This document shows positions 35,979 through 44,133 of a stretch of DNA of 64,000 nucleotides, in pieces; the stretch's first letter is position 1, and the number at the start of each line of letters is the position of its first letter. The stretch is from Jannaschia formosa (GTDB lineage Bacteria; Pseudomonadota; Alphaproteobacteria; Rhodobacterales; Rhodobacteraceae), in the NCBI RefSeq assembly GCF_003340555.1, contig NZ_QPLJ01000012.1, positions 62,001-126,000 of the forward strand, read 5' to 3'. Under the pieces are notes generated by a model. It searched no databases and was not told where the DNA came from. It saw only the letters and a program-made list of their open reading frames with translations. Position numbers and translations under genes: made by a program.

Positions 35979-36499
35979 TCCCCCGCCCCGCCCCCGCGCC
36001 CGTCCCCGGCTCGCTCGCCGACCGGCCCGCGCACCGCGCCGGTCCCCCGCCCGCGACGGAAGCCGAAATCTGGGCGCTGCTGTCGCGCATCCCGGACCCG
36101 GAGATTCCGGTCGTCTCGATCACCGACCTGGGCATCGTCCGCGAGGTCTCGCTGGACGGCACCGACGTTCATGTCGCCATCACCCCCACCTATTCCGGCT
36201 GCCCCGCCACCTCGGTCATCGGCATGGCCGTCGAGACGGCGCTGCTCGATGCGGGGCTGACGCCGCGCGTCACCACGCGTCTCGACCCGCCCTGGACGAC
36301 CGACTGGCTGACCGAGGCGGCGCGCGAGAAGCTGCGCCGCTACGGCATCGCGCCCCCCGCCGCGAAGGGCCCCGAGGCCTGCCCGCATTGCGGCGCCGCC
36401 ACGCTGACGCAGGTCAGCCGCTTCGGCTCCACTCCCTGCAAGGCGCAATGGCGCTGCGAGACCTGCCGCGAACCCTTCGACTACTTCAAGTGCCACTGA
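35975..36499 (+). CDS. paaD: PaaD, Fe-S/metal assembly factor of the phenylacetyl-CoA epoxidase
   Basis: 174 residues from a GTG at 35975. The N-terminal two-thirds is a MIP18/DUF59 domain (IPDPEIPVVSITDLGIVREV, TPTYSGCPATSVIGMAVETAL). The C-terminus is a zinc ribbon with CPHCG and CETC. PaaD is needed for epoxidase activity and is thought to assist cofactor maturation. A second GTG directly before (35972) is an alternative start. It overlaps paaE in the pattern TGATG. Confidence 0.93.
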   Translation: MIPRPAPAPVPGSLADRPAHRAGPPPATEAEIWALLSRIPDPEIPVVSITDLGIVREVSLDGTDVHVAITPTYSGCPATSVIGMAVETALLDAGLTPRVTTRLDPPWTTDWLTEAAREKLRRYGIAPPAAKGPEACPHCGAATLTQVSRFGSTPCKAQWRCETCREPFDYFKCH

Positions 36500-37542
36500 T
36501 GAAGTTCCAGCCCCTCACCGTCGCCGCCGTCGAGCGGCTCACCCGCGACGCGGTCGCCGTCAGCTTCGATGAGGCGCCCGGCTTCGACTTCCGCGAGGGC
36601 CAGTACCTGACGCTGCGCCGCGACTTCGACGGGACCGAGATCCGCCGCAGCTACTCGATCTGCGCCGCCCCCGGCGAGCCGCTTCGCGTCGGCATCAAGC
36701 GGGTCGAGGGCGGCGCCTTCTCAAGCTGGGCGCAGGACCTCGCCCCGGGCGACACGGTCGAGGCGATGCCGCCCATGGGCCGGTTCCAGACGGAGCCCCG
36801 GGACGACACGCATTACCTGCTGGTCGCGGCCGGGTCGGGGATCACGCCGATCCTCTCCATCGCCCGCACCGTGCTCGACCGGGAGCCCCGGTCCCGCGTC
36901 ACGCTGCTCTATGCCAACCGGGCGGTGAACACGATCATGTTCCAGACCGAGCTCGACGACCTGAAGTCGCGCTTCCTGACCCGGCTGGCGGTCGTCCACA
37001 TCCTCAAGCAGGACGCGCAGGACATCCCGCTCTTCACCGGGCGGCTCGACGCCGGGAAGCTCGACGCGCTGTTCGAGACATGGGTGCAGGTCGACACGGT
37101 GGACGAGGCCTTCGTCTGCGGGCCCGAGGGGCTGATGCAAACGGTGCGGGAGCGGCTGGAGGCGCATGGGGTCGCGAAGGACCGCATCCATGTGGAGCTC
37201 TTCGCCTCGGCCCAGCCGGGCCGCCTGCCTCAGTCCGCCCGCAAGACCGCGACGGCGAAGCCCACCTCCGCGACGATCCGCATCGACGGCGCGGCCCACG
37301 AGATCACGATGGAGCGCGACCAGTCCCTGCTCGACGCCGCGCTGGAGAACGCGATCGACGCGCCCTATGCCTGCCGCGCCGGGGTCTGCTCGACCTGCAT
37401 GTGCCGCGTGGTCGAGGGCGAGGTCGAGATGGTCCAGAACCACGCGCTGGAGGATTACGAGGTCGAGCGCGGCTATGTGCTGGGCTGCCAGTCCTACCCG
37501 CTGACCGACCGCGTGGTGGTGGAGTACGATATCGGGCATTGA
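36499..37542 (+). CDS. paaE: 1,2-phenylacetyl-CoA epoxidase, reductase subunit
   Basis: 347 residues. It has a ferredoxin-NADP reductase domain (FAD motif RRSYSIC at about 55, NADP motif AAGSGITPILSIA at about 114) and a C-terminal plant-type [2Fe-2S] domain with the CRAGVCSTCMC cluster and final CQSYP. It moves electrons from NADPH through FAD and the cluster to the PaaA di-iron centre. It is the last gene of the paaJABCDE operon, and the ATG shares one base with the paaD stop. Confidence 0.96.
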   Translation: MKFQPLTVAAVERLTRDAVAVSFDEAPGFDFREGQYLTLRRDFDGTEIRRSYSICAAPGEPLRVGIKRVEGGAFSSWAQDLAPGDTVEAMPPMGRFQTEPRDDTHYLLVAAGSGITPILSIARTVLDREPRSRVTLLYANRAVNTIMFQTELDDLKSRFLTRLAVVHILKQDAQDIPLFTGRLDAGKLDALFETWVQVDTVDEAFVCGPEGLMQTVRERLEAHGVAKDRIHVELFASAQPGRLPQSARKTATAKPTSATIRIDGAAHEITMERDQSLLDAALENAIDAPYACRAGVCSTCMCRVVEGEVEMVQNHALEDYEVERGYVLGCQSYPLTDRVVVEYDIGH

Positions 37543-37631
37543 CGGGCGCCCCAGCCGGTATCCTGCAGGAACGGCATCCGGGTCTGGCGGACGCTGAGGC
37601 CTGTCGAGGCGCGCGATCCGGCTCCTCCGAT

Positions 37632-37649
37632 GGGGGCTTCAAAGCCCCC
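37632..37649. terminator. Hairpin between paaE and tetR (convergent)
   Basis: A perfect 8-bp stem (gggggctt/aagccccc) with a 2-nt loop lies between the convergent paaE and tetR genes and overlaps the last tetR codons. There is no T-run, but the position suggests a bidirectional terminator. Confidence 0.5.
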
Positions 37650-38256
37650 GAATCCGCGGCGCCGCCTTCGGCCGCGCCTGTCGGACCCCGCCCAGCGCTA
37701 TCCCCGTCACGGTCTCGGCATAGGCGCGGCGTGCATCGGCATCGGCGCCAGGGGACCAGATGTAGAACCAGTTCAGCATGCCGAAGACGCTCATGGTCGC
37801 GGCGCGCAATGCCCGCCCCTCCAGCTCCGGCGCGGAGCGGCGCAGGACCTCGGCCATGCGGTCCACGATCTGCCTCTGATACCCCTTCAGCACCTCCGCC
37901 TCGGCCTTGGGCAGCAGCGACATGCCCTCGATCTGGATGCGGTGCTCGTCGTCCATCCCCTCATAGGCCAGCAGCACCTCGGTCGTGAGCGCGAGCAGCG
38001 CGCGGCGCGGGTCCTCGGGAAGCTCCAGCCAGCAGAGCCGGTCGCGGAGCGCCGCGAGATAGGTGTCGAGGATCGCGAAGAGCAACGCGTCCTTGCTGTC
38101 GTGGTAGTGATAGAGGTTCGCCTTCGACACCCCGCATTCCCGCGCGACCTGCGCCATCGAGGCGCGGGCGCAGCCCTCGCGCGCGAAGACCCGCGCCGCG
38201 CCCCGGAGGATGGCGCAGCGCTTCGCGTCGTGGTCCTTGGCGAGCGTCCGGGCCAC
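37639..38256 (-). CDS. paaR: TetR-family regulator, probable PaaR repressor
   Basis: 205 residues from a GTG at 38256 that shares one base with the paaK stop (TAGTG). The N-terminal helix-turn-helix is typical (ILRGAARVFAREGCARASMAQVARECGVSKANLYHYHDSKDALLFAIL). The C-terminal ligand domain includes WFYIWSPGADADAR. In several proteobacteria TetR-type PaaR proteins repress paa genes and are released by phenylacetyl-CoA; the location at the end of the paaI-paaK-tetR operon supports that role. The palindrome at 40012-40023 is its candidate operator. Confidence 0.85.
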   Translation of the reverse strand: MARTLAKDHDAKRCAILRGAARVFAREGCARASMAQVARECGVSKANLYHYHDSKDALLFAILDTYLAALRDRLCWLELPEDPRRALLALTTEVLLAYEGMDDEHRIQIEGMSLLPKAEAEVLKGYQRQIVDRMAEVLRRSAPELEGRALRAATMSVFGMLNWFYIWSPGADADARRAYAETVTGIALGGVRQARPKAAPRIRGL

Positions 38257-39551
38257 TAGCTTGCCCGGTTGTCGACGACGCGGCGGGCCTTGCCCTGGCT
38301 GCGCTCCACCCCGCCGGGCTCGGCCAGCACGATCTCGCAGGTCACGCCGATCCGTTCCTTGATCTCGCGCGACAGCACCACCCCGCAGGCGGCCGCGTCG
38401 GCCCCGGGCAGGCCTTCGACATGAATGCGCATGGCGTCCATGTTGCCCGCCTTCACCAGTTCGATCTGGAAGTAGGGGGCGAGGCCCTTCACGGCCAGCA
38501 CCCGCTCCTCAACCTGGGTGGGGAAGACGTTGACGCCGCGCAGGATGATCATGTCGTCGGACCGGCCCGTCACCTTGGCCATCCGGCGATGCGTCCGCGC
38601 CGTGCCCGGCATCAGCGTGGTCAGGTCGCGCGTGCGGTAACGGATCACCGGCATGCCGCGCTTCGTCAGCGTGGTGAAGACCAGTTCCCCCTCCTCGCCA
38701 TCCGGCAGCACCTCGCCGGTCCCGGGATCGACGATCTCGGGCAGGAAGTGATCCTCCCAGATATGCAGCCCGTCTTTTGTGTCGACGCATTCCTGCGCGA
38801 CGCCCGGGCCCATCACCTCCGACAGGCCGTAGATGTCGACGGCGTGCATGTCGAAGGCCTCCTCGATCTCGGCCCGCATCGCGGGGGTCCAGGGCTCGGC
38901 GCCGAAGATGCCGACTTCCAGCGGGCAGGCCCCCGGGTCGAGGCCCTGGCGGTGATATTCCTCCAGGATGTTGAGCATGTAGCTGGGCGTGACGCAGATC
39001 GCCTTCGGCCGGAAATCCTCGATCAGCTGGACCTGCCGTGCCGTCATGCCGCCCGAGACCGGGACGACCGTCGCGCCCAGCTTCTCGATGCCGCAATGCG
39101 CGCCCAGCCCGCCGGTGAAGAGGCCGTAGCCATAGGCGTTGTGCACCATGTCGCCCGCCCGCACCCCCGCCGCGCGCAGGCAGCGCGCCACGAGACCGGC
39201 CCAATGGTCGAGGTCCTGCGCGGTATAGCCGACGACCGTCGGCTTGCCCGTCGTGCCCGAGGAGGCATGGATGCGTGCGATCCGGTTGCGCGGCACGGCG
39301 AACATCCCGAAGGGATAGGCCTGCCGCAGGTCGTCCTTCACGGTGAAGGGAAACTTCGCGAGGTCGGCCAAGGTCTTCAGGTCGTCCGGCGCGACCCCCG
39401 CCGCGTCGAACTTCGCGCGATAGGTCGCGACGTTCTCGTAGGCGTGGCGCAGGGTCTCGCGCAGCCGCTCCAGCTGCAGCGCCTCCAGCCGGTCGCGGGG
39501 CATCGTCTCTTCCGGGTCCAGCGTCGTCGGGTCCGGGGTCAGGTCCTTCAT
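38256..39551 (-). CDS. paaK: Phenylacetate-CoA ligase
   Basis: 431 residues from the ATG at 39551. It activates phenylacetate with ATP and CoA to phenylacetyl-CoA, the first step of the pathway. Motifs are the ATP loop ASSGTTGKPTVVGYT (about 93-107), the adenylation core FGAEPWTPAMRAEIEEAF, DIYGLSEVMGPGVAQEC, and the C-terminal hinge TGRSDDMIILRGVNVFPTQVE with GKARRVVDNR at the end. It is translationally coupled upstream to paaI (4-bp overlap) and downstream to tetR (1-bp overlap). Confidence 0.96.
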   Translation of the reverse strand: MKDLTPDPTTLDPEETMPRDRLEALQLERLRETLRHAYENVATYRAKFDAAGVAPDDLKTLADLAKFPFTVKDDLRQAYPFGMFAVPRNRIARIHASSGTTGKPTVVGYTAQDLDHWAGLVARCLRAAGVRAGDMVHNAYGYGLFTGGLGAHCGIEKLGATVVPVSGGMTARQVQLIEDFRPKAICVTPSYMLNILEEYHRQGLDPGACPLEVGIFGAEPWTPAMRAEIEEAFDMHAVDIYGLSEVMGPGVAQECVDTKDGLHIWEDHFLPEIVDPGTGEVLPDGEEGELVFTTLTKRGMPVIRYRTRDLTTLMPGTARTHRRMAKVTGRSDDMIILRGVNVFPTQVEERVLAVKGLAPYFQIELVKAGNMDAMRIHVEGLPGADAAACGVVLSREIKERIGVTCEIVLAEPGGVERSQGKARRVVDNRAS

Positions 39552-39976
39552 GTCTCCTCCTCGAAGAGCTGTCCGCGCACCTGGCGCGACATGCCGCGGA
39601 ACTCCGCCACCGTACCCGCGGGGCCGGTGACGCGCACGTCGTAGATGCCGTTTCGGCCCGCTTGGTGGACCTCCCGCGCCTGCGCCGTCAGCGTCTCGCC
39701 AGCCCGCGCGGGCGCGGTGAAGCTGACCTGCGCGTGCTGCGCCACCGTGGCCAGGTTGCGGGAGTTGCAGGCGAAGGCGAAGGCGCTGTCGGCCAGCGCG
39801 AAGATCACCCCGCCATGGCAGGTGCCGTGGCCGTTGCAGTGATGCGGTGCGACGGCCAGCGTCAGAGTCGCATGGCCCTCGCCGACGGCGCCCAGTTCCA
39901 TCCCCAGCCATTTCGACGCTTCGTCCGACGCCCACATCGCGGCGGCGGCCCGCGCGGCGCGTTCCTCTGGTGTCAT
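39548..39976 (-). CDS. paaI: Hydroxyphenylacetyl-CoA thioesterase PaaI
   Basis: 142 residues, a hot-dog fold thioesterase. The conserved HHCNGHGTCHGGVIFALADSAFAFACNS block (about 45-72) includes the catalytic Asp and HGG. PaaI hydrolyses ring-hydroxylated phenylacetyl-CoAs and so releases CoA trapped in side products. It is the first gene of a minus-strand operon paaI-paaK-tetR, and its start faces that of paaZ across a 73-bp gap with a palindrome. Confidence 0.94.
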   Translation of the reverse strand: MTPEERAARAAAAMWASDEASKWLGMELGAVGEGHATLTLAVAPHHCNGHGTCHGGVIFALADSAFAFACNSRNLATVAQHAQVSFTAPARAGETLTAQAREVHQAGRNGIYDVRVTGPAGTVAEFRGMSRQVRGQLFEEET

Positions 39977-39999
39977 CGCGATCCTCCCGAACGCGACGC

Positions 40000-40030
40000 T
40001 TGCACAAAACCGACCGAGCGGTCAATTAAT
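40000..40030 (+). promoter_or_regulatory. Candidate paaZ promoter
   Basis: TTGCAC at 40000-40005 and an AT-rich AATTAAT at 40024-40030 are spaced about 18 bp apart, with the palindrome between them. The minus 10 match is weak, but this is the only AT-rich stretch in the gap. Confidence 0.35.
40012..40023. promoter_or_regulatory. Perfect palindrome between paaI and paaZ, candidate PaaR/TetR operator
   Basis: GACCG-AG-CGGTC is a perfect inverted repeat centred in the divergent 73-bp gap. The GACCG/CGGTC arms are of the kind bound by TetR-family regulators. One bound dimer could control both the paaI-paaK-paaR operon and paaZ. Confidence 0.6.
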
Positions 40031-40049
40031 GACGAAGGGAGGAACGCCG

Positions 40050-42071
40050 ATGTCGTTGATGCAGGTGTCAAGCTTCGCCGAAGGCTGCTGGGTCGATCCC
40101 GGCCCCGAGGCGCGCGAGATCGAGAGCGCGGTGACCGGCGAGGTCATCGGCCGGGCGGGCGGCGGCGCGCTGGACGCGGAGGCGATGCTGCACCACGCCC
40201 GCACCGTCGGCGGCCCGGCCCTGCGCGCCCTGACCTTCCACGACCGCGCGCGGATGCTGAAGGCGCTGGCGCTGCACCTGACCGAGCACAAGCAGGCGCT
40301 CTACGACATCAGCTACGCGACGGGGGCGACGACGAAGGACCATGCCTTCGACATCGACGGCGGGATCGGGACGACCTTCGTCTACGCCTCGAAGGGCCGC
40401 CGCGAGATGCCGGACGCGCGGGTCTATCTCGACGGGGCGCCCGAACAGCTGAGCCGCAATGGCAGCTTCCTCGGCCAGCATGTCTGCGTCCCGCTGCAGG
40501 GCGTGGCCGTCCACATCAACGCCTTCAACTTCCCCGTCTGGGGGATGCTGGAGAAGCTGGCGCCCACCCTCCTCGCCGGCGTGCCGGCCATCGTGAAGCC
40601 GGCGACCGCGACCTCCTACGTCACCGAATTCGCCGTCCGGCTGATCCTCGAATCCGGCATCCTGCCCGAGGGCGCGCTGCAGTTCGTGGCGGGGGGCCTC
40701 GGCGACATGCTCGACCGGCTGGGGCCGCAGGATGCGGTGGGCTTCACCGGCTCGGCGGACACGGCGCTGAAGCTCCGGTCGAACCCGAACCTGCTGGCGA
40801 GTGCGGTGCGCTTCGTGGCCGAGCAGGACAGCCTCAACGCCTCGATCCTCGGTCCCGACGCGGCGCCGGGCACGCCCGAGTTCGACCTCTTCGTAAAGGA
40901 GGCGCTGCGCGAGATCACCACCAAGGCGGGCCAGAAATGCACCGCGACGCGGCGCCTGATCGTGCCCGAGGCGCAGGTCCAGCCGGTGATCGAGGCGATT
41001 TCGGGCAGGCTGGCCCAGACCACCGTCGGCGATCCGCGCGACCCCGCCACACGCATGGGCGCGCTGGTGAGCCGCGCGCAGAGGGCGGACGTGCTGGAGA
41101 AGCTCGCCGTTCTGGGCCGGGAGGCCGAGCGGGTCCACGGCGACCCGGAGGCTTTCGCCGACCGCCCCGGCGCCTTCCTGCCCCCGATCCTGATGCATTG
41201 CGCGGATCCCGACGCGGCCCGGCGCCTGCACGACACCGAGGCCTTCGGCCCGGTCTCGACGGTCATGCCCTATCGCGACATCGACCACGCCATCGCTCTG
41301 GCCAACCGGGGTCAAGGCAGCCTCGTCGCCTCGGTCATCACCCATGACCCGGAGGTGGCGTGTGCCTGCGTCGACGGAATGGCGGCCTGGCACGGGCGGC
41401 TCTACTTCAACGACCGGGACTCGATGGGCGAAAGTACAGGCCACGGCGCGCCGATGCCGCACATGGTCCATGGCGGCCCGGGCCGCGCGGGCGGCGGGGA
41501 AGAACTGGGCGGCGTGCGCGGCGTGATGCACTACATGCAGCGGACCGCTGTGCAGGGCAGCCCGACCCTGCTGCAGGCCATCGGCGGCCGCCATTTCGCC
41601 GGTGCCGCGACCCGCGAGGCGCCCGAGCACCCGTTCCGCCGGGCCTTCGACGCGCTGGAGATCGGAGAGACGCTGGTGACGCCCGAGCGCACCATAACCT
41701 CCGACGACATCGCCCATTTCGCCGATTTCACCGGCGACACCTTCTACGCCCACATGGACGACGAAGCCGCCGCGCGGAACCCGTTCTTCCCGGGCCGGGT
41801 GGCCCATGGCTACCTGATCCTGAGCTTCGCGGCGGGCCTCTTCGTCTCGCCCGAGGAAGGGCCGGTGCTGGCCAACACCGGGCTCGACGGCCTGCGCTTC
41901 CTCAAGCCGGCCCCGCCGGGCACGGCGATCCGGGTCCATCTGACGGTGAAGGCCAAGACGCCCCGGACCGAGGACTACGGCGAGATCCGCTGGGCCGTGC
42001 GCGTGGTGGATGGCGAAGGCGATGCGGTGGCGGAATACGACCTGCTGACGATGGTGGCGCGGGAGCGATAG
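40050..42071 (+). CDS. paaZ: Bifunctional oxepin-CoA hydrolase / 3-oxo-5,6-dehydrosuberyl-CoA semialdehyde dehydrogenase
   Basis: 673 residues from the ATG at 40050, which has AAGGGAGG upstream (40035-40042); the ATG at 40029 would lack this site. The N-terminal aldehyde dehydrogenase domain (about 1-510) shows [34 protein letters not shown] and the catalytic GQKCTATRR. The C-terminal MaoC-like (R)-specific hydratase domain (about 535-673) has the [18 protein letters not shown] block with [14 protein letters not shown]. It opens the oxepin ring and oxidises the resulting aldehyde. It stands alone on + and is divergent from paaI. Confidence 0.96.
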   Translation: MSLMQVSSFAEGCWVDPGPEAREIESAVTGEVIGRAGGGALDAEAMLHHARTVGGPALRALTFHDRARMLKALALHLTEHKQALYDISYATGATTKDHAFDIDGGIGTTFVYASKGRREMPDARVYLDGAPEQLSRNGSFLGQHVCVPLQGVAVHINAFNFPVWGMLEKLAPTLLAGVPAIVKPATATSYVTEFAVRLILESGILPEGALQFVAGGLGDMLDRLGPQDAVGFTGSADTALKLRSNPNLLASAVRFVAEQDSLNASILGPDAAPGTPEFDLFVKEALREITTKAGQKCTATRRLIVPEAQVQPVIEAISGRLAQTTVGDPRDPATRMGALVSRAQRADVLEKLAVLGREAERVHGDPEAFADRPGAFLPPILMHCADPDAARRLHDTEAFGPVSTVMPYRDIDHAIALANRGQGSLVASVITHDPEVACACVDGMAAWHGRLYFNDRDSMGESTGHGAPMPHMVHGGPGRAGGGEELGGVRGVMHYMQRTAVQGSPTLLQAIGGRHFAGAATREAPEHPFRRAFDALEIGETLVTPERTITSDDIAHFADFTGDTFYAHMDDEAAARNPFFPGRVAHGYLILSFAAGLFVSPEEGPVLANTGLDGLRFLKPAPPGTAIRVHLTVKAKTPRTEDYGEIRWAVRVVDGEGDAVAEYDLLTMVARER

Positions 42072-42142
42072 CGCCCTGCCCTGCGCCACGGGCACGCCAT
42101 TCCTGACTGTGTTTCGCAGGTGCAGCATTGTAAGGCGGGGCC

Positions 42143-42874
42143 ATGTCCGATCCGCATCCCCTTGTCCTGCACCTAACCGAAGGCGTCCCGCCGCGAACCT
42201 GGTCGGTGCTGGTGACGATCTTCGGCGACCTCGCCCGCGCACCCGGCGACGAGATCGGCAGCCCCGTGCTCGCCCGCATGGGCGAGGCGATGGGGCTGCG
42301 CCCCGAAGCCATGCGCACCGCGCTGCACCGACTCCACAAGGAGGGCTGGCTGGAGCGGCGGCGCGAGGGGCGGCATTCGCTCTACGGGCTGAGCCCCCGG
42401 GGGCTCGCCGAATCGGAGGCGGCGGGGCCGCGCATCTATGGGCCGGAGCGGGCGACGCACGCCTTCGTCCTGCTCGGCCCGGCCACGGGGCCGGGTTATC
42501 CGGTCGCCCCCGCGATCAGCGTCGCGGGCGCGCCCTCGCCCGAGGGCGAGACCCTGTCCTTCCCGCTGGAGGCGCCGCCCGGCTGGATGCGCGACGCGCT
42601 GCTACCGCCCGAGACAGCCGCGCTGATCCGGGTGACGCGCAGGCGCTTCGACGCGCTCACTGCGGCGCTGGCCGGGACGCCGCCGCAGGACGCGTTGCTG
42701 GTCGCGGTGCTGCGCGTGCTCTGCGTCCATGCCTGGCGCCGGATCGCGCTGCGCCTGCCGGACCTGCCGGACCGCGTGCTGCCCGCCGGCGAGGACCTGG
42801 CTGCCGCCCGCGCCACCTTCGCCCGGCTGCGCAGCACCCTGCCCGCGCCGCCCCTCGCGGAGTTCGAGCCTTGA
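42143..42874 (+). CDS. paaX: PaaX-family transcriptional regulator
   Basis: 243 residues. The N-terminal winged helix has RTWSVLVTIFGDLARAPGDEIGSPVLARMGEAMGLRPEAMRTALHRLHKEGWLERRREGR, followed by YGLSPRG; this is the PaaX signature. The C-terminal domain (CVHAWRRIALRLPDLPDRVLP) is also typical. PaaX represses paa operons and responds to phenylacetyl-CoA. The window therefore has two paa regulators, this one and the TetR protein. It starts 71 bp after paaZ, with its own possible AT-rich signal (TTGTAA) just ahead. Confidence 0.92.
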   Translation: MSDPHPLVLHLTEGVPPRTWSVLVTIFGDLARAPGDEIGSPVLARMGEAMGLRPEAMRTALHRLHKEGWLERRREGRHSLYGLSPRGLAESEAAGPRIYGPERATHAFVLLGPATGPGYPVAPAISVAGAPSPEGETLSFPLEAPPGWMRDALLPPETAALIRVTRRRFDALTAALAGTPPQDALLVAVLRVLCVHAWRRIALRLPDLPDRVLPAGEDLAAARATFARLRSTLPAPPLAEFEP

Positions 42875-42938
42875 GCCGGGCTGGACGGCCCGGGGGCGCG
42901 GGGGTAGGCGCGGGGCGTCAGACCGAGGCCGCCCCCGC

Positions 42939-43166
42939 ATGATCCCGCCCCGCTACGCGCCGATCCTGTTCGGCCTCATCCTCTCCGGCCTGATGTCGCT
43001 GCTGGTTTCCGGTATCGCGACGGTGCGGGCCGTCGGCCTTTCCGACGGGGTGCTCGCGCTCTGGCTCGGCAACTGGCTGTCGAGCTGGGCCATCGCCTTC
43101 CCCGCCGTCCTCATCGTGGCCCCGCTCGCCCGCCGGCTGGTGGCCCGGATGACGCGCGACGGCTGA
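42939..43166 (+). CDS. Small two-helix membrane protein, DUF2798 type
   Basis: 75 residues from the ATG at 42939. Two membrane helices (RYAPILFGLILSGLMSLLVSGIATV and NWLSSWAIAFPAVLIVAPLARRLV) are joined by a short loop (LSDGVLALWLG), the DUF2798 layout. The function of this family is unknown. It follows paaX by 64 bp, and the link to the paa cluster is probably accidental. Confidence 0.75.
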   Translation: MIPPRYAPILFGLILSGLMSLLVSGIATVRAVGLSDGVLALWLGNWLSSWAIAFPAVLIVAPLARRLVARMTRDG

Positions 43167-43188
43167 TGGGCGGCTGGGGACGGGGCGC

Positions 43189-43731
43189 CTATGCTCTCGC
43201 GTCTTCCTCCCGCCACCGGCCCGGCGGCAGATCGCCCAGCGCGTACGGCCCGATGGCGGTGCGCACCAGCCGCAGCACCGGCAGGCCGACATGGGCACAC
43301 ATGCGCCGGACCTGCCGGTTGCGGCCTTCGGTGATCGTCAGCTCCAGCCACGCCTCCGGCACCGTCTTGCGCAGCCGCACCGGCGGATCGCGGGGCCAGA
43401 GCCAGTCGGGGGCGGCGACCTGCTCCACCTCGGCAGGCCGCGTCGGCCCGTCCTTCAGCGCCACGCCCCGCCGCAGCGCGCCCAATGCGGCGGCGTCGGG
43501 TGTGCCCTCCACCAGCGCGAGATAGGTCTTCGGCATCTTCGCCTTCGGCTGGGCGATCCGGGCCTGCAACCGGCCGTCATCGGTCAACAGCAGCAGCCCC
43601 TCGCTGTCGCGGTCCAGCCGTCCGGCGGCATAAACCCCCTTCGGCAGACCGAAGCGCGACAGGCCGGGCCAGCGCCCCTCGTCGGTGAACTGGCTGAGCA
43701 CGTTCATGGGCTTGTTGAAGGCGACCAGCAT
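43189..43731 (-). CDS. rluE: RluE-type 23S rRNA pseudouridine synthase
   Basis: 180 residues. The catalytic motif [17 protein letters not shown] is present (about 37-53), after [11 protein letters not shown], and the C-terminal block [32 protein letters not shown] matches the RsuA/RluE subfamily. There is no S4 domain, as in RluE. The E. coli enzyme makes pseudouridine 2457 of 23S rRNA. It runs in the same direction as the small membrane gene and polA, 6 bp downstream of the former. Confidence 0.9.
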   Translation of the reverse strand: MLVAFNKPMNVLSQFTDEGRWPGLSRFGLPKGVYAAGRLDRDSEGLLLLTDDGRLQARIAQPKAKMPKTYLALVEGTPDAAALGALRRGVALKDGPTRPAEVEQVAAPDWLWPRDPPVRLRKTVPEAWLELTITEGRNRQVRRMCAHVGLPVLRLVRTAIGPYALGDLPPGRWREEDARA

Positions 43732-43737
43732 CCGGGA

Positions 43738-44133
43738 TCAGGCCCCGAACCTTACCCTTCGGCGCATCCCGAAGGCGCCGAGCCAGGCCCCGAGACCGGT
43801 CGCGGCACCCACCGCCCCGAACAGGAGCACGATCATCAGCGGCCCGATCAGGGCGCCGCACAGTGCCCCGAGCCCGGCACCGAAGAGGACGGCGGAGCCG
43901 ATCCAGACCTCCGCCCTCCGCCGCGCGGCGAAGCGGGCCGCGAGCAGCGCGAACCCCGTCAGCACCACCGCCACCCCGAACGCGATGGCGAGGACGACCG
44001 GCACGATGCGGCCCCAGTCCGGCCGGTCGGGCGACAGCGCCGAGACGGCGGCCGCGATGAGAAGCAGGGGCAGGAAGCTGCCCGCCGTGAAGGCGATCAG
44101 GCAGCCCCGCAGGATCGCCCGGGCGTGCATCAA
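43738..44133 (-). CDS. Hypothetical membrane protein
   Basis: 131 residues with about four hydrophobic helices: residues 10-32, 45-65, 80-102 and 104-122 (Gly/Ala-rich GAGLGALCGALIGPLMIVLLFGAVGAATGLGAWLG). No family-defining motif is recognised. The start overlaps the polA stop by 4 bp, which suggests translational coupling. It could be a glycine-zipper type protein. An MM start gives two possible initiation codons 3 bp apart. Confidence 0.65.
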   Translation of the reverse strand: MMHARAILRGCLIAFTAGSFLPLLLIAAAVSALSPDRPDWGRIVPVVLAIAFGVAVVLTGFALLAARFAARRRAEVWIGSAVLFGAGLGALCGALIGPLMIVLLFGAVGAATGLGAWLGAFGMRRRVRFGA